Shown here piece after piece: positions 18,396 through 28,436 of a DNA stretch of 64,000 nt. The DNA is taken from the NCBI GenBank assembly GCA_963837355.1, contig CAWIMY010000002.1, positions 372,001 through 436,000 on the forward strand, read 5' to 3'. The stretch's first letter is position 1; the number at the start of each line of letters is the position of its first letter. The position numbers and the translations under genes are program-made. The notes under the pieces are model-generated. The model ran no database searches and had not been told where the DNA came from. It saw only the letters and a program-made list of their open reading frames with translations. This DNA comes from Aureispira sp963837355. Lineage in GTDB: Bacteria; Bacteroidota; Bacteroidia; Chitinophagales; Saprospiraceae.

Positions 18396-19746
18396 CTACA
18401 TCGTTTTTCCTTCTTTCTTTAATTCTCGCTTAATCCCTTCCTCAATGTCGTCCATCGATACGGCATTACTACCACGGCGCAAGGCACTCAATGAACAGTA
18501 GCGCAAGACGTTGATGATGCTACCCCCTGTGATTTTATATTCGTTGGCAATAATGGAAAAGTCCACCCCTTTTTCTTTTTCGACTAGTTTGAAACTGCTT
18601 TCCCACAGCTGCTGTCGCTGCTCCACATTGGGGGCAGGGAAGTAAATGATGGTTTGAAAACGGCGCGTAAAGGCAATATCCATGTTCGCTTTGAGGTTGG
18701 TCGCTAGAATAACCACCCCCGAGTAATCCTCTACCCGCTGCAAGAGATACGCCACCTCTTGGTTGGCGTGGCGGTCTTTAGAATCCGATGTCGCGGTTCG
18801 TTTTCCGAATAAAGCATCGGCCTCATCAAAGAACAAAATCCAGTCTTTGTTTTCGGCTTGGTCAAAGATATTCGCCATGTTTTTTTCGGTCTCTCCAATG
18901 TACTTGGAAACGACTTGCGACAAATCTACTCGATAGACATCGCGCTTCATTTGCTTGCCCAGTAAGCAAGCTGTTAAGGTTTTACCTGTTCCAGGCAGGG
19001 CCGTAGAAAAGCGAGCGATAGCCGCGTTTGAGTTGCTTGCTCAAGCCCCACTTGTCCATAATCGTATCTTGGTGTTCCAACCAGGCCGCAATTTCGCCAA
19101 TTTCGCCCAGCACATACGGATCTAAAACCAAGTCCTTCCAATCCATGCGAGTAGTAAGGCGTTTGGCAGGAAAACTCATGTTAAAATCGGGCTTGTACGG
19201 CTCGCCAGAGGTAAAAAAGGTCAAATATTCCTCGCTGATCTCTAAAGCCGAACTTAGAACAGGCTCACTGCCTTGGTTGAGGTTGAGTTTTAGAATGTGG
19301 TTGCGATAAAACGGATGTTCAGGCTTGAACAAATCCATCGAGTCAATACGTTTTTCGATGTCGTTGCCCGCAATAAGAAAGATAGCCGTTTCACCTGTCG
19401 GCAAAAACCCGCTGTGGTAACGCCCTTTCAAGCCGCCAAATTCCGTGTAAACGCGGTCATAGGTAGGATTTTTGAGGTACAAAATATCCAAGACTTCGGG
19501 CTTGACGTGCGGCGCGAGGCTCAAGGCCAAAATAATGCGCTCTTCAAAACCAAAGCCCGCTTTTTCCACTACTTGGGCATAAATCGAAGGATCACCACTC
19601 AAATCGGGAATGGGGACTTCATAAACACTCTCATAAGGACCAGCATTTCCAAAATATCTACTTATTCTCGTTCCGATGACATCCCTCAACCAATTCATTT
19701 CGTTGGTTAGGGTCTGTGCATTATATTGTAAAGGCGTCAATTTCAT
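18396..19746 (-). pseudogene. contractile-injection-system AAA+ ATPase, frameshifted in Walker A
   Basis: Two frames join into one 449-residue ATPase of the Afp15/Pvc15 type. The N-terminal domain runs to LKRGYRSLFYGP. The AAA+ core follows: Walker A, Walker B ILFFDEADALFG, sensor-1 ATNLKANMD, and arginine finger FTRRFQTIIYFPAP. The first frame ends GPAWNR-stop. Deleting one base (C at 18996) restores GPPGTGKTLTACLLGKQ and makes the gene an exact multiple of three. The break is therefore inside the P-loop itself. In the eCIS family this ATPase is needed for assembly or payload loading. It is the last gene of a minus-strand group with the genes at 19808 and 20332. Confidence 0.85.
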
Positions 19747-19807
19747 AATTGGTAGCGCAGTGTTTTTTTCTAGTATAAATAACGATAGAAAGATACAAAT
19801 AAAATTC

Positions 19808-20335
19808 CTATTGCCAAGTAGTCGGAATAATATAGCGAAGCGTCACCCCTCCCCGCGCCAAACTAAAGCGCGGAAAACCCAAGATGGGTTTCCAATCAAC
19901 ACTTACGCTCACAGGCGCATGAGAGAACGTATATTCCATGCCTAGCACGGCCGTAAATCCACCTCCCAAAAAGGCATTTCTCCCCGTCTCTGTATACGCC
20001 CCCAAGTAGCCGCCGCCGCCTGCAAAGGCCGAAAAATTCGTATCAAATCCAATGTCCAAATGAAAGACCCAAAGCGCCTCCAATACATACCCATTGTTTC
20101 GGGGTTGGTCATACAAAATCCCAGGAAAGGCAATGCCCTCATCAATTTGAAAGCCCAGCAATACCTCTAAAGCCTGTTGCGCCTTAGGCGTATAAAAAAT
20201 AAAGCGCTTATAGCTCGCCTCCAGAGAGGTTCCTGCGCGCAAACCAATCGTCTGGTCATAATATTGTGCTTTTAGCGGCATCGAAAAAGCGACACACAAA
20301 CAGCAGCCAATCAAAAAATGGTAGTAATGTTTCAT
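19808..20335 (-). CDS. outer-membrane beta-barrel-like protein
   Basis: A 175-residue protein with a signal peptide (MKHYYHFLIGCCLCVAFSMP, cleavage near LKAQ). The mature part is rich in aromatic and glycine residues, alternates like short beta-strands (YDQTIGLRAGTSLEASYKRF, FAGGGGYLGAYTETGRN), and resembles small Bacteroidota outer-membrane barrels. The ATG at 20335-20333 overlaps the upstream stop as ATGA, so it is coupled to the gene at 20332. It is followed 61 nt later by the CIS ATPase. Whether it contributes to the injection system or is just a neighbour is unknown. Confidence 0.6.
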   Translation of the reverse strand: MKHYYHFLIGCCLCVAFSMPLKAQYYDQTIGLRAGTSLEASYKRFIFYTPKAQQALEVLLGFQIDEGIAFPGILYDQPRNNGYVLEALWVFHLDIGFDTNFSAFAGGGGYLGAYTETGRNAFLGGGFTAVLGMEYTFSHAPVSVSVDWKPILGFPRFSLARGGVTLRYIIPTTWQ

Positions 20336-21114
20336 CTTGTTAAGTCGTGTTGATAACAGTATCCAAATAAGCGGCAAGTATGGCGCACGCCCGTTCCGCC
20401 ATTTACAAAATCGCTGGCCACCATCTGCCGCCCCTCTTCAAAATAGTGTAGATAATTCGTTTGAGCGCGCGCACTCAAGCCTAGCTGTTGAGCCGACGGA
20501 TCTTGATTTACATGGGCTTGCAAAAATAGCAACTGCCGATAACGGTGGCTCCGCAGTGGCATGCTGCTATAACGCCACGGTTGGCAAATATATTTTAAAT
20601 CCTCTACTTTTCTTAGAAACAAGCCGACCCTCGGCGATTTTTTGATCGCTACCTCAAAGGGTTTGGCCAAAGGGTGTAGGTAAAACGGTAGGGGCACTGT
20701 GACGCTTCCCTTATCGCCAATACAACGCGTGGCGCTGTTCCAAGGGCCATCTATATAGTCAGCTGTCGGCTGCCCTTTTGCATCCAAAGGTTGTAATCCG
20801 CGCAGCAAAATTCCGCCGTGGTATTCCCCTTCTTTGCTCAAAACAATATCCAAACCCGCCCCGTGCAACCGCCATGTGCCACTGGGGTAATAGCGGGTAT
20901 GGTGGTGTGCAAAACTATCTAGGGTACGGGCGCTATTGTTGTAATAAAATTCTACTTCCGTTAATTGGTAGCGCATAGGCGGAGCCATGTTGTGGCGCGC
21001 ACTCGTTTCTGTGTCGGGAAAGCCTACTTGTAACACATAACCACAGAGCAATTCTTGTGCAATTCGGTCAAAATCTTCTTCCAACCGCGCGACATTGATC
21101 GAGAAATTAAGCAT
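20332..21114 (-). CDS. conserved protein of unknown function (Mpg-like resemblance)
   Basis: A 260-residue protein without a signal peptide or membrane helix, so probably cytoplasmic. Core motifs are YQLTEVEFYYNNSARTLDSF, TWRLHGAGLDIVLSKEGEYH and GGILLRGLQPLD, followed by a DGPWNSATRCIGDKGS loop. These recall a family loosely annotated as 3-methyladenine glycosylase-like; I would not assign glycosylase activity from this. It is the first gene of the minus-strand group that ends with the CIS ATPase, divergent from the tape-measure gene across a 175-nt gap. If the link is functional it may be a CIS accessory. Confidence 0.5.
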   Translation of the reverse strand: MLNFSINVARLEEDFDRIAQELLCGYVLQVGFPDTETSARHNMAPPMRYQLTEVEFYYNNSARTLDSFAHHHTRYYPSGTWRLHGAGLDIVLSKEGEYHGGILLRGLQPLDAKGQPTADYIDGPWNSATRCIGDKGSVTVPLPFYLHPLAKPFEVAIKKSPRVGLFLRKVEDLKYICQPWRYSSMPLRSHRYRQLLFLQAHVNQDPSAQQLGLSARAQTNYLHYFEEGRQMVASDFVNGGTGVRHTCRLFGYCYQHDLTR

Positions 21115-21289
21115 AATAGGTAGCTTTCTGTACTAGAATTTCATACTTTAGTAATGGAAGTCCTTACCAAAGTAAAAACAGCTTTTTTAGGGCGTTGTTT
21201 TTTACCTTATAATGGTAATTAGTAGGACTAAGATAGGGAAGTTGTCACAACTTCTAGGTAAGAATTGAGGATTAAAAAGAAGAACTGTT

Positions 21290-24200
21290 TTGGCAAAAAA
21301 AGAAGGCGAACATCGCATTGAGGAGCAGGTTATCAATTTAGAAATAACTGGTGATCTAGAGGATAAAGAAATCAAGGAGGTACAGGACAACTTTGTTTAT
21401 TATTACAAGGAATACATCGTTACGGAGTTACAAAAAGCATTTGACGAATATGTTCCCCACGATGTAGATTTACAAATTGATGCTCTAGAAATCAACCTTG
21501 GCACCCTCAAATACGAAAAGCCGCAGGATTTAGCAAAGCAAATCCAGCGCAAAATCAGAGATATAGTGCAACGTGTTGTCAGAGGAAAATTAGTGACAAT
21601 GCGCCGAGGTGCGCCCAAAAGTGAAGCCACAGGGCGCAAGCAGCCCTTTTCCAAAATGAGCATCTTAGAACACTTCTTAACCAAAGGGTTTTACCCGTCT
21701 TGGGCGGGCAATGACAACGGGACGGCGGTACAGCTTATGGAAGACCTGCTCAAAAGAAGCAGCAAAGCCATCGCGCAACGGATTTTTCGCTTGCGCAACA
21801 ACAAACGCGCCTTGGAACGCCTGCACCAACAATTTACCTCCGAACAATTACAGCGCATTTTTGAAGCGCTCTATGGCAGCTCTGCCAAACTGGCCAGCAA
21901 ACAACTAAGAATCCTACAGAAACGCTTGGGCAAAGCCAGCGAAAAAGCCATTTGGAGCGCTGCTATTGATTATGTGTTGGAAGGTAGCTCGGCACTGGGC
22001 ATGACGGAGTACAAAGAGCGCGAATTTTCCCGCCGTATCTTAGAAGGCGTGCAGCAACGGCGCAGTGGCACCACGGTCAATACCAAAATACGAGCAGGAT
22101 TTGAAGGCGAATACAGCGATTTGCAGATTTTAGAATACTTCTTGCAATATGGTGCTATTCCCGCTTGGGCAGATGTAGATTCCAAGAGTTCGTTACAGGA
22201 GTTGATGGATGATTTATTGGAACGCCGCGTAGCAGGCTTACAGCGTGTCTTGGAGCGCCATGCAAAAACGCCTAATTTTTGGCAACGCCTAATTTTTCAA
22301 TTTTCGGACGAGCAAATTTTGCGGTTGTTGGAGCCCTTGCCTTCTGAGACGATGGCCTTCATAGAAGATACTTTGGTGGCCTTGACTTTTGTCACAACTA
22401 GCCGCCAAAACATTCAACAACGCGTCTCGCAAACGGCCCTACGCACCTTAATCTTAACAGAGGTCCTCGACTATTTCTTTGTGCAAAAGAAAAGTAAATT
22501 CATCAAAAAAACCTTTCTCAAAACAGTTGTAGAACGCTTAGCCACCTCCTCTAAAACCGAGTATCCAACACTGGTTAAGGAGCTCTACAAAAGTGTTCGT
22601 CGCCGAAGTGGTAGAGCCAGCGAAACCGAGGAATCGACAGAGAAAACAAGTACGCGTACTTTCAGCAGCAGTATTCGCCAAGTGTTGGAACAATTGGATG
22701 AAAAATTACAACAAAAAATACAAGAGGAACGCCAAGAACTGCGCGCGGCCAAACGCGATTATCGCACACTGGAACGCCAACTGGAACCCTTATTAGAAAA
22801 GAAAGAAAAAGGCACCCTATCTAGTGCAGAAGAAATCCAGCTGCGCCAACTGACCAAACAGGCAGAACAACTAGAAACGCACCTATTGGATTTGGAGGAC
22901 AATGATCGACCACTGGACATTGAACAGGTTATTCAACAGCGCCAAGCATTGCAAAACCAGTTGCGCCAAACCAATGCTGTTGAGCAAGAAAAACTAACGC
23001 GTCGCCTTCAAAACACAGAAAAAGAATTTAAAAAGCTCCGTCTTAACCTAGAAAAAGAGGTTCAAAAAGCCCTACGCGATCAGGAAAAAATTCGCAATAA
23101 AACAGGGAACATCGCGCAACAGCGCTTGCAGCGCATTACCAACCGCCTCAACAAATACTACCGCGCGGTCAAGGCTGTTTTGGGACAACTCCGAACCGAC
23201 CAGACCGAAGTCACGTTGTTTCTAACCAATATCAACCGCGCTTTGCGGGGCAATATTAGCAACGAAGAAAAACAGCGCTTGCGCCAAGAACGCAGCCGTC
23301 TGCAACAAGATTTATTGGCCATTAATACGTCCATAGAAGTCTTGGAAGCTCAAGAGCGCTTGATTGAGGAAGCCTTGCGCAATAGCAATACCTTGTTGAA
23401 ACAGGATGACAGCGTTATTTTAGAAGAAACCAGCAGTTCGGGAACGGGCAAATTAGATGCGCTTATTTTTATGTTACAATATGGTGCCACACCGTGGTGG
23501 GCGGAGGATTTGCCCCGACAGAGCATCGAAGAGCTATTTTTGGAATTTGCCGATAAGGCACCACAATTGCTGCTCAAAGCCTTTCAGCGCGTTGGTCGCT
23601 TTCCCGTCGTCTGGCAACGAGTGATGAATCAATTGTCAGAAAAGACCATTCGCACGGTCATTACGCAATTGTATCCGACTAGCAGTAAAACGATTTTTGA
23701 GCAAGCACAAATGTTGCAAACTATACATTTTGCCCAAGCTTTTGACCTCAAAACAGTTCCTTCAAAGGTATTCCAATGGGGGGTTATTTTTGAATATTTA
23801 TTGACGAATACACAAGGATTTAATGCCCAAGATTTTGTCAAAGAAGTAACGCTGCAAACCGCGCGGGTACACAACTTGTCGCCGAGTAGGTTGCTAGAAT
23901 TAACCACTACGATTGCCAAGAATCAAGAAGATCGCTTAGGGGATTTTTTGGAGTGGAATAAGAATTTGGCGGCTGATAGAAGCTTGGCGGCGTTGGAACG
24001 CGAAATGGCCAGTTATCAACAAGAACAACAGGCCAAAGAAGAAGGTACCTTTATCAATGACCAACAGCAGTTAGAATTGTTGGTGGAATTTTTATCAACA
24101 GGCAAAATCACGGAACGAGCCAAAGCCTTCCAGCTGACTACCCAACGCCAATTTGAAGACCTGTTAATTCACCAAATTCAGAAAAACCGCCCCCAAGCCC

Positions 24201-26436
24201 AACAAGTCCTCTTCAACATCATGCGCTTGTCGAATGCGCGTCAGTTTGTCATCAAAAAAATGGACGAGTCGTTCTTTTGGGAGTTGGTTTTTCTAGTTCG
24301 CCCTGAGGCAACCCTGCCCGCCAAGCGCCATTTTGAAGACCTAAGGATACTGGAAAAAGATTCTAATTTGGCCTTAGAAAAGGATGTGCTGTTCAATATT
24401 TTTATTAGTAATCCTAGTGGTTCTTTTAAGATTATAGATTTTGTTCGGGCGTTGGTCTTGGCCAAACAGCAAGCGACAGGCCGCCGAATTTTGGCGATTA
24501 TAACCGATTGGAAACGGCAGTTAAAAGCCCGTGGGACAGCTGTCCGAAGTTCCCTACTCTTATCGGTTTTGCTCTTGGAGGTAGATGCCCTCAAAACCGA
24601 GCAAAGAGAAGCAAAGGATTTAGATTTGAAGGCCAATTTAACCGATCAAATCAACTTTGCCGCCAAGGAATATACCGATTTATCCGTGGCCTTGGTGGAT
24701 GTGTTGTCCGCAGAGGCGGCCGAAATTCAGAGCGTGGATGACCAACGTTACAGCTATACTCAATTAGAAGCGTTGATTGCCAAAAACCGTACAGAGATGG
24801 CTGCCTTGGTGCGTCAGATTAATGCGGGAAAAAGCGATGCCTTGGATACGATTTCGCTACAGCGTAAGTTATTGCAATTTCAAGCCACCTTGGAATGGCT
24901 GGAATTGCGTCGACCGCCCGTTGTTCGCCGTATAGAGAACAGCATTCGCCGCTTGAAGCGCTCCATTAGTGGTTTGGAAGAGGAAATTGCCAAGATTGAA
25001 GAGACGGGCACAACTTTAGAAGATACAGAGCAAGAAACGGATTTTGAGTTGTCGCTTATTGAGCGTCAAGTGCAGCTGTTGGAGTTTTTGGACGCGCAAA
25101 ACCCTGTCGCCGTTGATTTGTTAGAACCGTTGTTATTAGCGTTGAAAAACGAAGAGCAGCGCCATGCGTTGTTTTTTGCAGACGTGCAGCGGCTCGTAGG
25201 CAGTTTACGCGACGAGCGCCTTCGAAGTGCGATTGTTGCCATTGTCGAAAAACTACGGCCCAATACAACGCCTTTGGCAGAGTTGCAACGCGATCCTGCC
25301 TTGGACACCCAACAAGCGGCTTTGTTAAAAGATTTTAACCAGCAAGCCCCAGTGGCTCTTTGGCAAGCTTGGGACGACTTGGAAGCTTATTTTGAGGCCA
25401 ACCCTGAAGCATTTACGCCCGAGCGGCAGAAATTACAACAGCAAATTTACAGGGCTATTCGCCGCCGCGAGGAGCAAAACCTCCGCAACTACGTCGCCAA
25501 TTTACGTCTAGTGCAACAAAACCTGAGCCGCCAGTTGGATCAAGCAACGACCTTAGAGGAGTTGGAGGAAGTGCAAGAACAAGTGACGCTGTTGTGGGAG
25601 CAACAACGCAACCAAGCCGAAGAACTCCTCAGCGTCGCACGCGATGAAAATACCCGCAATGATTACCAGCGCCTTCGCCGTAACATTGACCATATTTTTA
25701 CGCGTATTCAAAACACGCGTATTCGCCGCGCCAATGCGCTACGGAGCGATCTAGAAACAGATCCAAAAGCCTTGTTGACTGGGCAAACAGCAGAAGTAGA
25801 ATTATTAGAAGAAGAATTGAAACAAGTTGTTCTAACACTAGAAGATGCTGAAACGCTCCCAAACCTAAAAAAGAACAAGCTCCCAAGCCAAAGCGCCTTA
25901 AAGAGCCGCCTAAACCCAAGCCTATTCAAGAACCCTTGCAAGTTTACAATGCAGGGATGGTTCTACTCTGGCCGTATGTGGGGCGGCTTTTTGGTATGTT
26001 GGGCTACCGCAAAGCCAATAAATGGGTGAGTGAAGAAGCCCACCATAAGGCCATTCACATCGTGCAATATTTAGTCACTGGAAAAACACAAGCACCAGAG
26101 AATGAGTTAATTTTAAACAAGGTCTTGTTGGGCTATCCTGTTACGGAGCCCGTTCCTTTTGGAGTAGAGTTTGAGCCGAAGGAGCTGCAAATCGCAGAGA
26201 GTTTGCTCATGGGGGTTATCAAAAACTGGCCGCGTATGAATACCATGGAGCCCAATTCTTTGCGGGGGTCATTTTTGATTCGGGAGGGAACCATCAAGCA
26301 AGTAGATACTAAATGGGAGTTGAAGGTCCAGAAAAAACCGTTTGACATTTTGCTCAAGTCTATTCCTTGGGGCTATAACTTTATTCGCCTGCCTTGGAAT
26401 GAATACTTTATTACGGTAGAATGGAAGTTGTTGTAG
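21290..26436 (+). pseudogene. contractile injection system tape-measure protein (CIS_TMP type), frameshifted
   Basis: A very long protein, 1,715 residues after repair. The N-terminus (HRIEEQVINLEITGD, then EYVPHDVDLQIDALEINLG) matches the CIS_TMP family opening. Three signature units carry the LxxFL-x-G-x-P-WA pattern at about 125-139, 279-297 and 722-740, the last reading FMLQYGATPWWAED. Long coiled coils (about 465-700, 1160-1260, 1340-1530) fit a tape measure that sets tube length. The first frame is open to 26029. At about 25855 the true frame switches by one missing base into a Pro/Lys linker (PKPKKEQAPKPKRLKEPPK), then VYNAGMVLLWPYV and a terminal WNEYFITVEWKLL, the family's C-terminus. 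The start appears to be TTG (GTTTTGGCA context); no in-frame ATG lies between an upstream stop and this site. Confidence 0.85.
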
Positions 26437-26484
26437 TTTTTTAAGGGTAGGACACGAATTATTGGGTGCCCTACCCTTAAAAAA
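26437..26484. terminator. bidirectional intrinsic terminator
   Basis: A 15-bp perfect stem (TTTTTTAAGGGTAGG and its complement) with an 18-nt loop. It lies between the convergent ends of the tape-measure gene (26436) and the endonuclease gene (26490). Confidence 0.8.
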
Positions 26485-26489
26485 TATTT

Positions 26490-27911
26490 TTACTGCTTTA
26501 CAAACGTCTTCGTAACCTGCTCTTCGCCATCTTGCAAAGACAACTGATAAACCCCTCTAGGCAACTGGAACACCTCAATTTGCTGGTGCAAGACGCGCCC
26601 GCTCGCAACTACTTGACCGATTGGGCTAGTAATCGTGTAATCTAAGGGTCTTGGATTGTCCATTTTTAGGTACAATTGACCTTGTACAGGATTGGGATAA
26701 AGGGTAAGTATGATCGCTCCTTGTGCTTGTTCTTCGCTGTCTTCGAGTTCTGTAGCGGGAGCACTGTAACGGGCATTACCAATACAAAAAGACTTCGTTC
26801 GTTGGTAGGTAAAGGTACTACCTGAGGTAATGTTGTTATTGGTACTGTTATTAATTAAAGCATAAGAACCATTACCGTTAGTACAGCAAATGCCATCGCC
26901 ATAGCTATCTTTGAAAACAAAGGTATAACAACCGTCTGCTAGGGATTTGGTGATGTTGAGGGTAGAACCACTGGATTGGCTCCCATAGTTACCGCCAGCG
27001 TGTACCACTTGGTTGCTACCGTTCAAAATTTCCCAACTGGTTTCGCTAGCGTAATTATCAAACGTAATGCGTACCGTTACACTAGTCGTGCTGCCAGAAG
27101 GAGGTGTTCCACCGCCACCATTGTTGTTGCCAAAACGATCCTCGGCAGCTGGGCCGCCCCAAATTTGTGTGGCAAAAGCAGGGTTATCAATAAAGGGATT
27201 TCTATTGCCTTGGTAGCCTTGAATAACATCGTTGCGGCTCAATTCAAAGGCAGAAACGGGATCTTCTGCATTCCATTGTAAGAACAATTGTAACATATTT
27301 TGATCGTTGCTGACGGTGCTCCCTACGCCTACATTCTTGGGCAAACAACGGCTGCCATAGCGCAAGTACATGTACATCACCATGCGCGCTACATCTCCTT
27401 TGAATTCGTTTCCTGGATACCAATTTCCTTGTGAAGTAGCGTAAGAATTTCCTGATCCGCTAGCAAATTTTCGGCTCCCCCGACTGGCATTTCTATTGAT
27501 ATCGGAAGCTCTAATGTGGTGAACATCTGCCCCTGGCCCTGTGGTACCCAAGTTAGGCGTTCCTAGAGATTTAGGATAAACGTGTTCTCGGTTCCAGTCT
27601 CCCGTGTTGTTTCCATTGTCATATTTACTTCTGGTACGATCGGTGCGGTAGTCGCCGTCGCTATCGCTGTAGCCGTAAATCAATAAGACCTTAGAGCTGC
27701 TGCCTGTATTGAGGTCAGCGACGCGCAACGCATTCCAAACTCCTGGTGTATAGGATAAGTTGGTCGTGTGGGTACTGCTAATTTTACTAGCCAACCGACT
27801 CTTTAGAGTCGATCCTGTTGCATTCAAATCTACATTGTTATAATAAGAAGGCACCTGCGCTGTACAAAGAACAGCGAATAGAAGGGCAAAAGAAAGTAAA
27901 AATAATTTCAT
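26490..27911 (-). CDS. secreted endonuclease I with T9SS sorting domain
   Basis: A 473-residue exported nuclease; start chosen at the signal peptide MKLFLLSFALLFAVLCTAQV. The nuclease domain (endonuclease I / NucM / EndA type) spans about 20-250, with the catalytic block SKYDNGNNTGDWNREHVYPK, then GADVHHIRASDINRNA and a NEFKGDVARMVMYMYLRYG helix. A glycine/serine linker and a beta-rich module follow, with EILNGSNQVVHAGGNYGS and DGCYTFVFKDSYGDGICC. The C-terminal type A sorting domain has LYPNPVQGQLYLKMDN and ends VTKTFVKQ, so secretion by the type IX system is likely. It would degrade extracellular DNA for nutrient uptake or biofilm escape. Confidence 0.9.
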   Translation of the reverse strand: MKLFLLSFALLFAVLCTAQVPSYYNNVDLNATGSTLKSRLASKISSTHTTNLSYTPGVWNALRVADLNTGSSSKVLLIYGYSDSDGDYRTDRTRSKYDNGNNTGDWNREHVYPKSLGTPNLGTTGPGADVHHIRASDINRNASRGSRKFASGSGNSYATSQGNWYPGNEFKGDVARMVMYMYLRYGSRCLPKNVGVGSTVSNDQNMLQLFLQWNAEDPVSAFELSRNDVIQGYQGNRNPFIDNPAFATQIWGGPAAEDRFGNNNGGGGTPPSGSTTSVTVRITFDNYASETSWEILNGSNQVVHAGGNYGSQSSGSTLNITKSLADGCYTFVFKDSYGDGICCTNGNGSYALINNSTNNNITSGSTFTYQRTKSFCIGNARYSAPATELEDSEEQAQGAIILTLYPNPVQGQLYLKMDNPRPLDYTITSPIGQVVASGRVLHQQIEVFQLPRGVYQLSLQDGEEQVTKTFVKQ

Positions 27912-28436
27912 TGCAGTAAGGTTGTTGTGTGTGTGTGTAATGGGCGACAAAGTAGAACGATTCCTCGAATTTTCATTAAATTATCTGTTTGTTAATAATT
28001 ACTTAATCCAAAAATAGTTTTGCCTTAATAGGACTTATCCACACTTTAATTGGCATTTTATGTATTTTGCCAATCGTCTGCTTTTCACTATAGCTCTTTT
28101 TAGCCACCGTCTTGAAGGGAGCCGTTTACCTCTCCTTTTCACCTTTCCTCCTTTCTAAGGTTCTCATTATTAGAATACTAGCTTTTTGAATTTCTTCCAT
28201 TAGAGAACGTCTTTTTTTCCTCTTTTTTTTTCTTGATCCTATAGGAATAGCCTGATTTCGGCTTCGCTTTCGAGAAATAATGTTTATGTTAATGATGTCC
28301 TCATTTTTCTAATTGTTGGAACTTTTTTCAACAAAGTAGATGTTGCAGAACAACGTTCTCCTAATCGCCTCTAGGTAAATGCGGGGAAATAAGTCTATAA
28401 AGTCGTTTATTGAGCGCTACCAATCTTCCTATTATC
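27912..28436. other. 525-nt AT-rich intergenic region
   Basis: The divergent gap between the endonuclease and the first ABC exporter half. It contains several T-runs and a single exact DnaA-box-like TTATCCACA at 28035-28043, but no reading frame, RNA gene or clear hairpin that I can support. It presumably holds the promoters of both flanking genes. Confidence 0.5.

Noticed and set aside
28035..28043. Exact DnaA-box TTATCCACA in an AT-rich 525-nt gap, possible origin.
   Set aside because: Only one exact box, no cluster, and no dnaA, dnaN or other origin-linked genes nearby.
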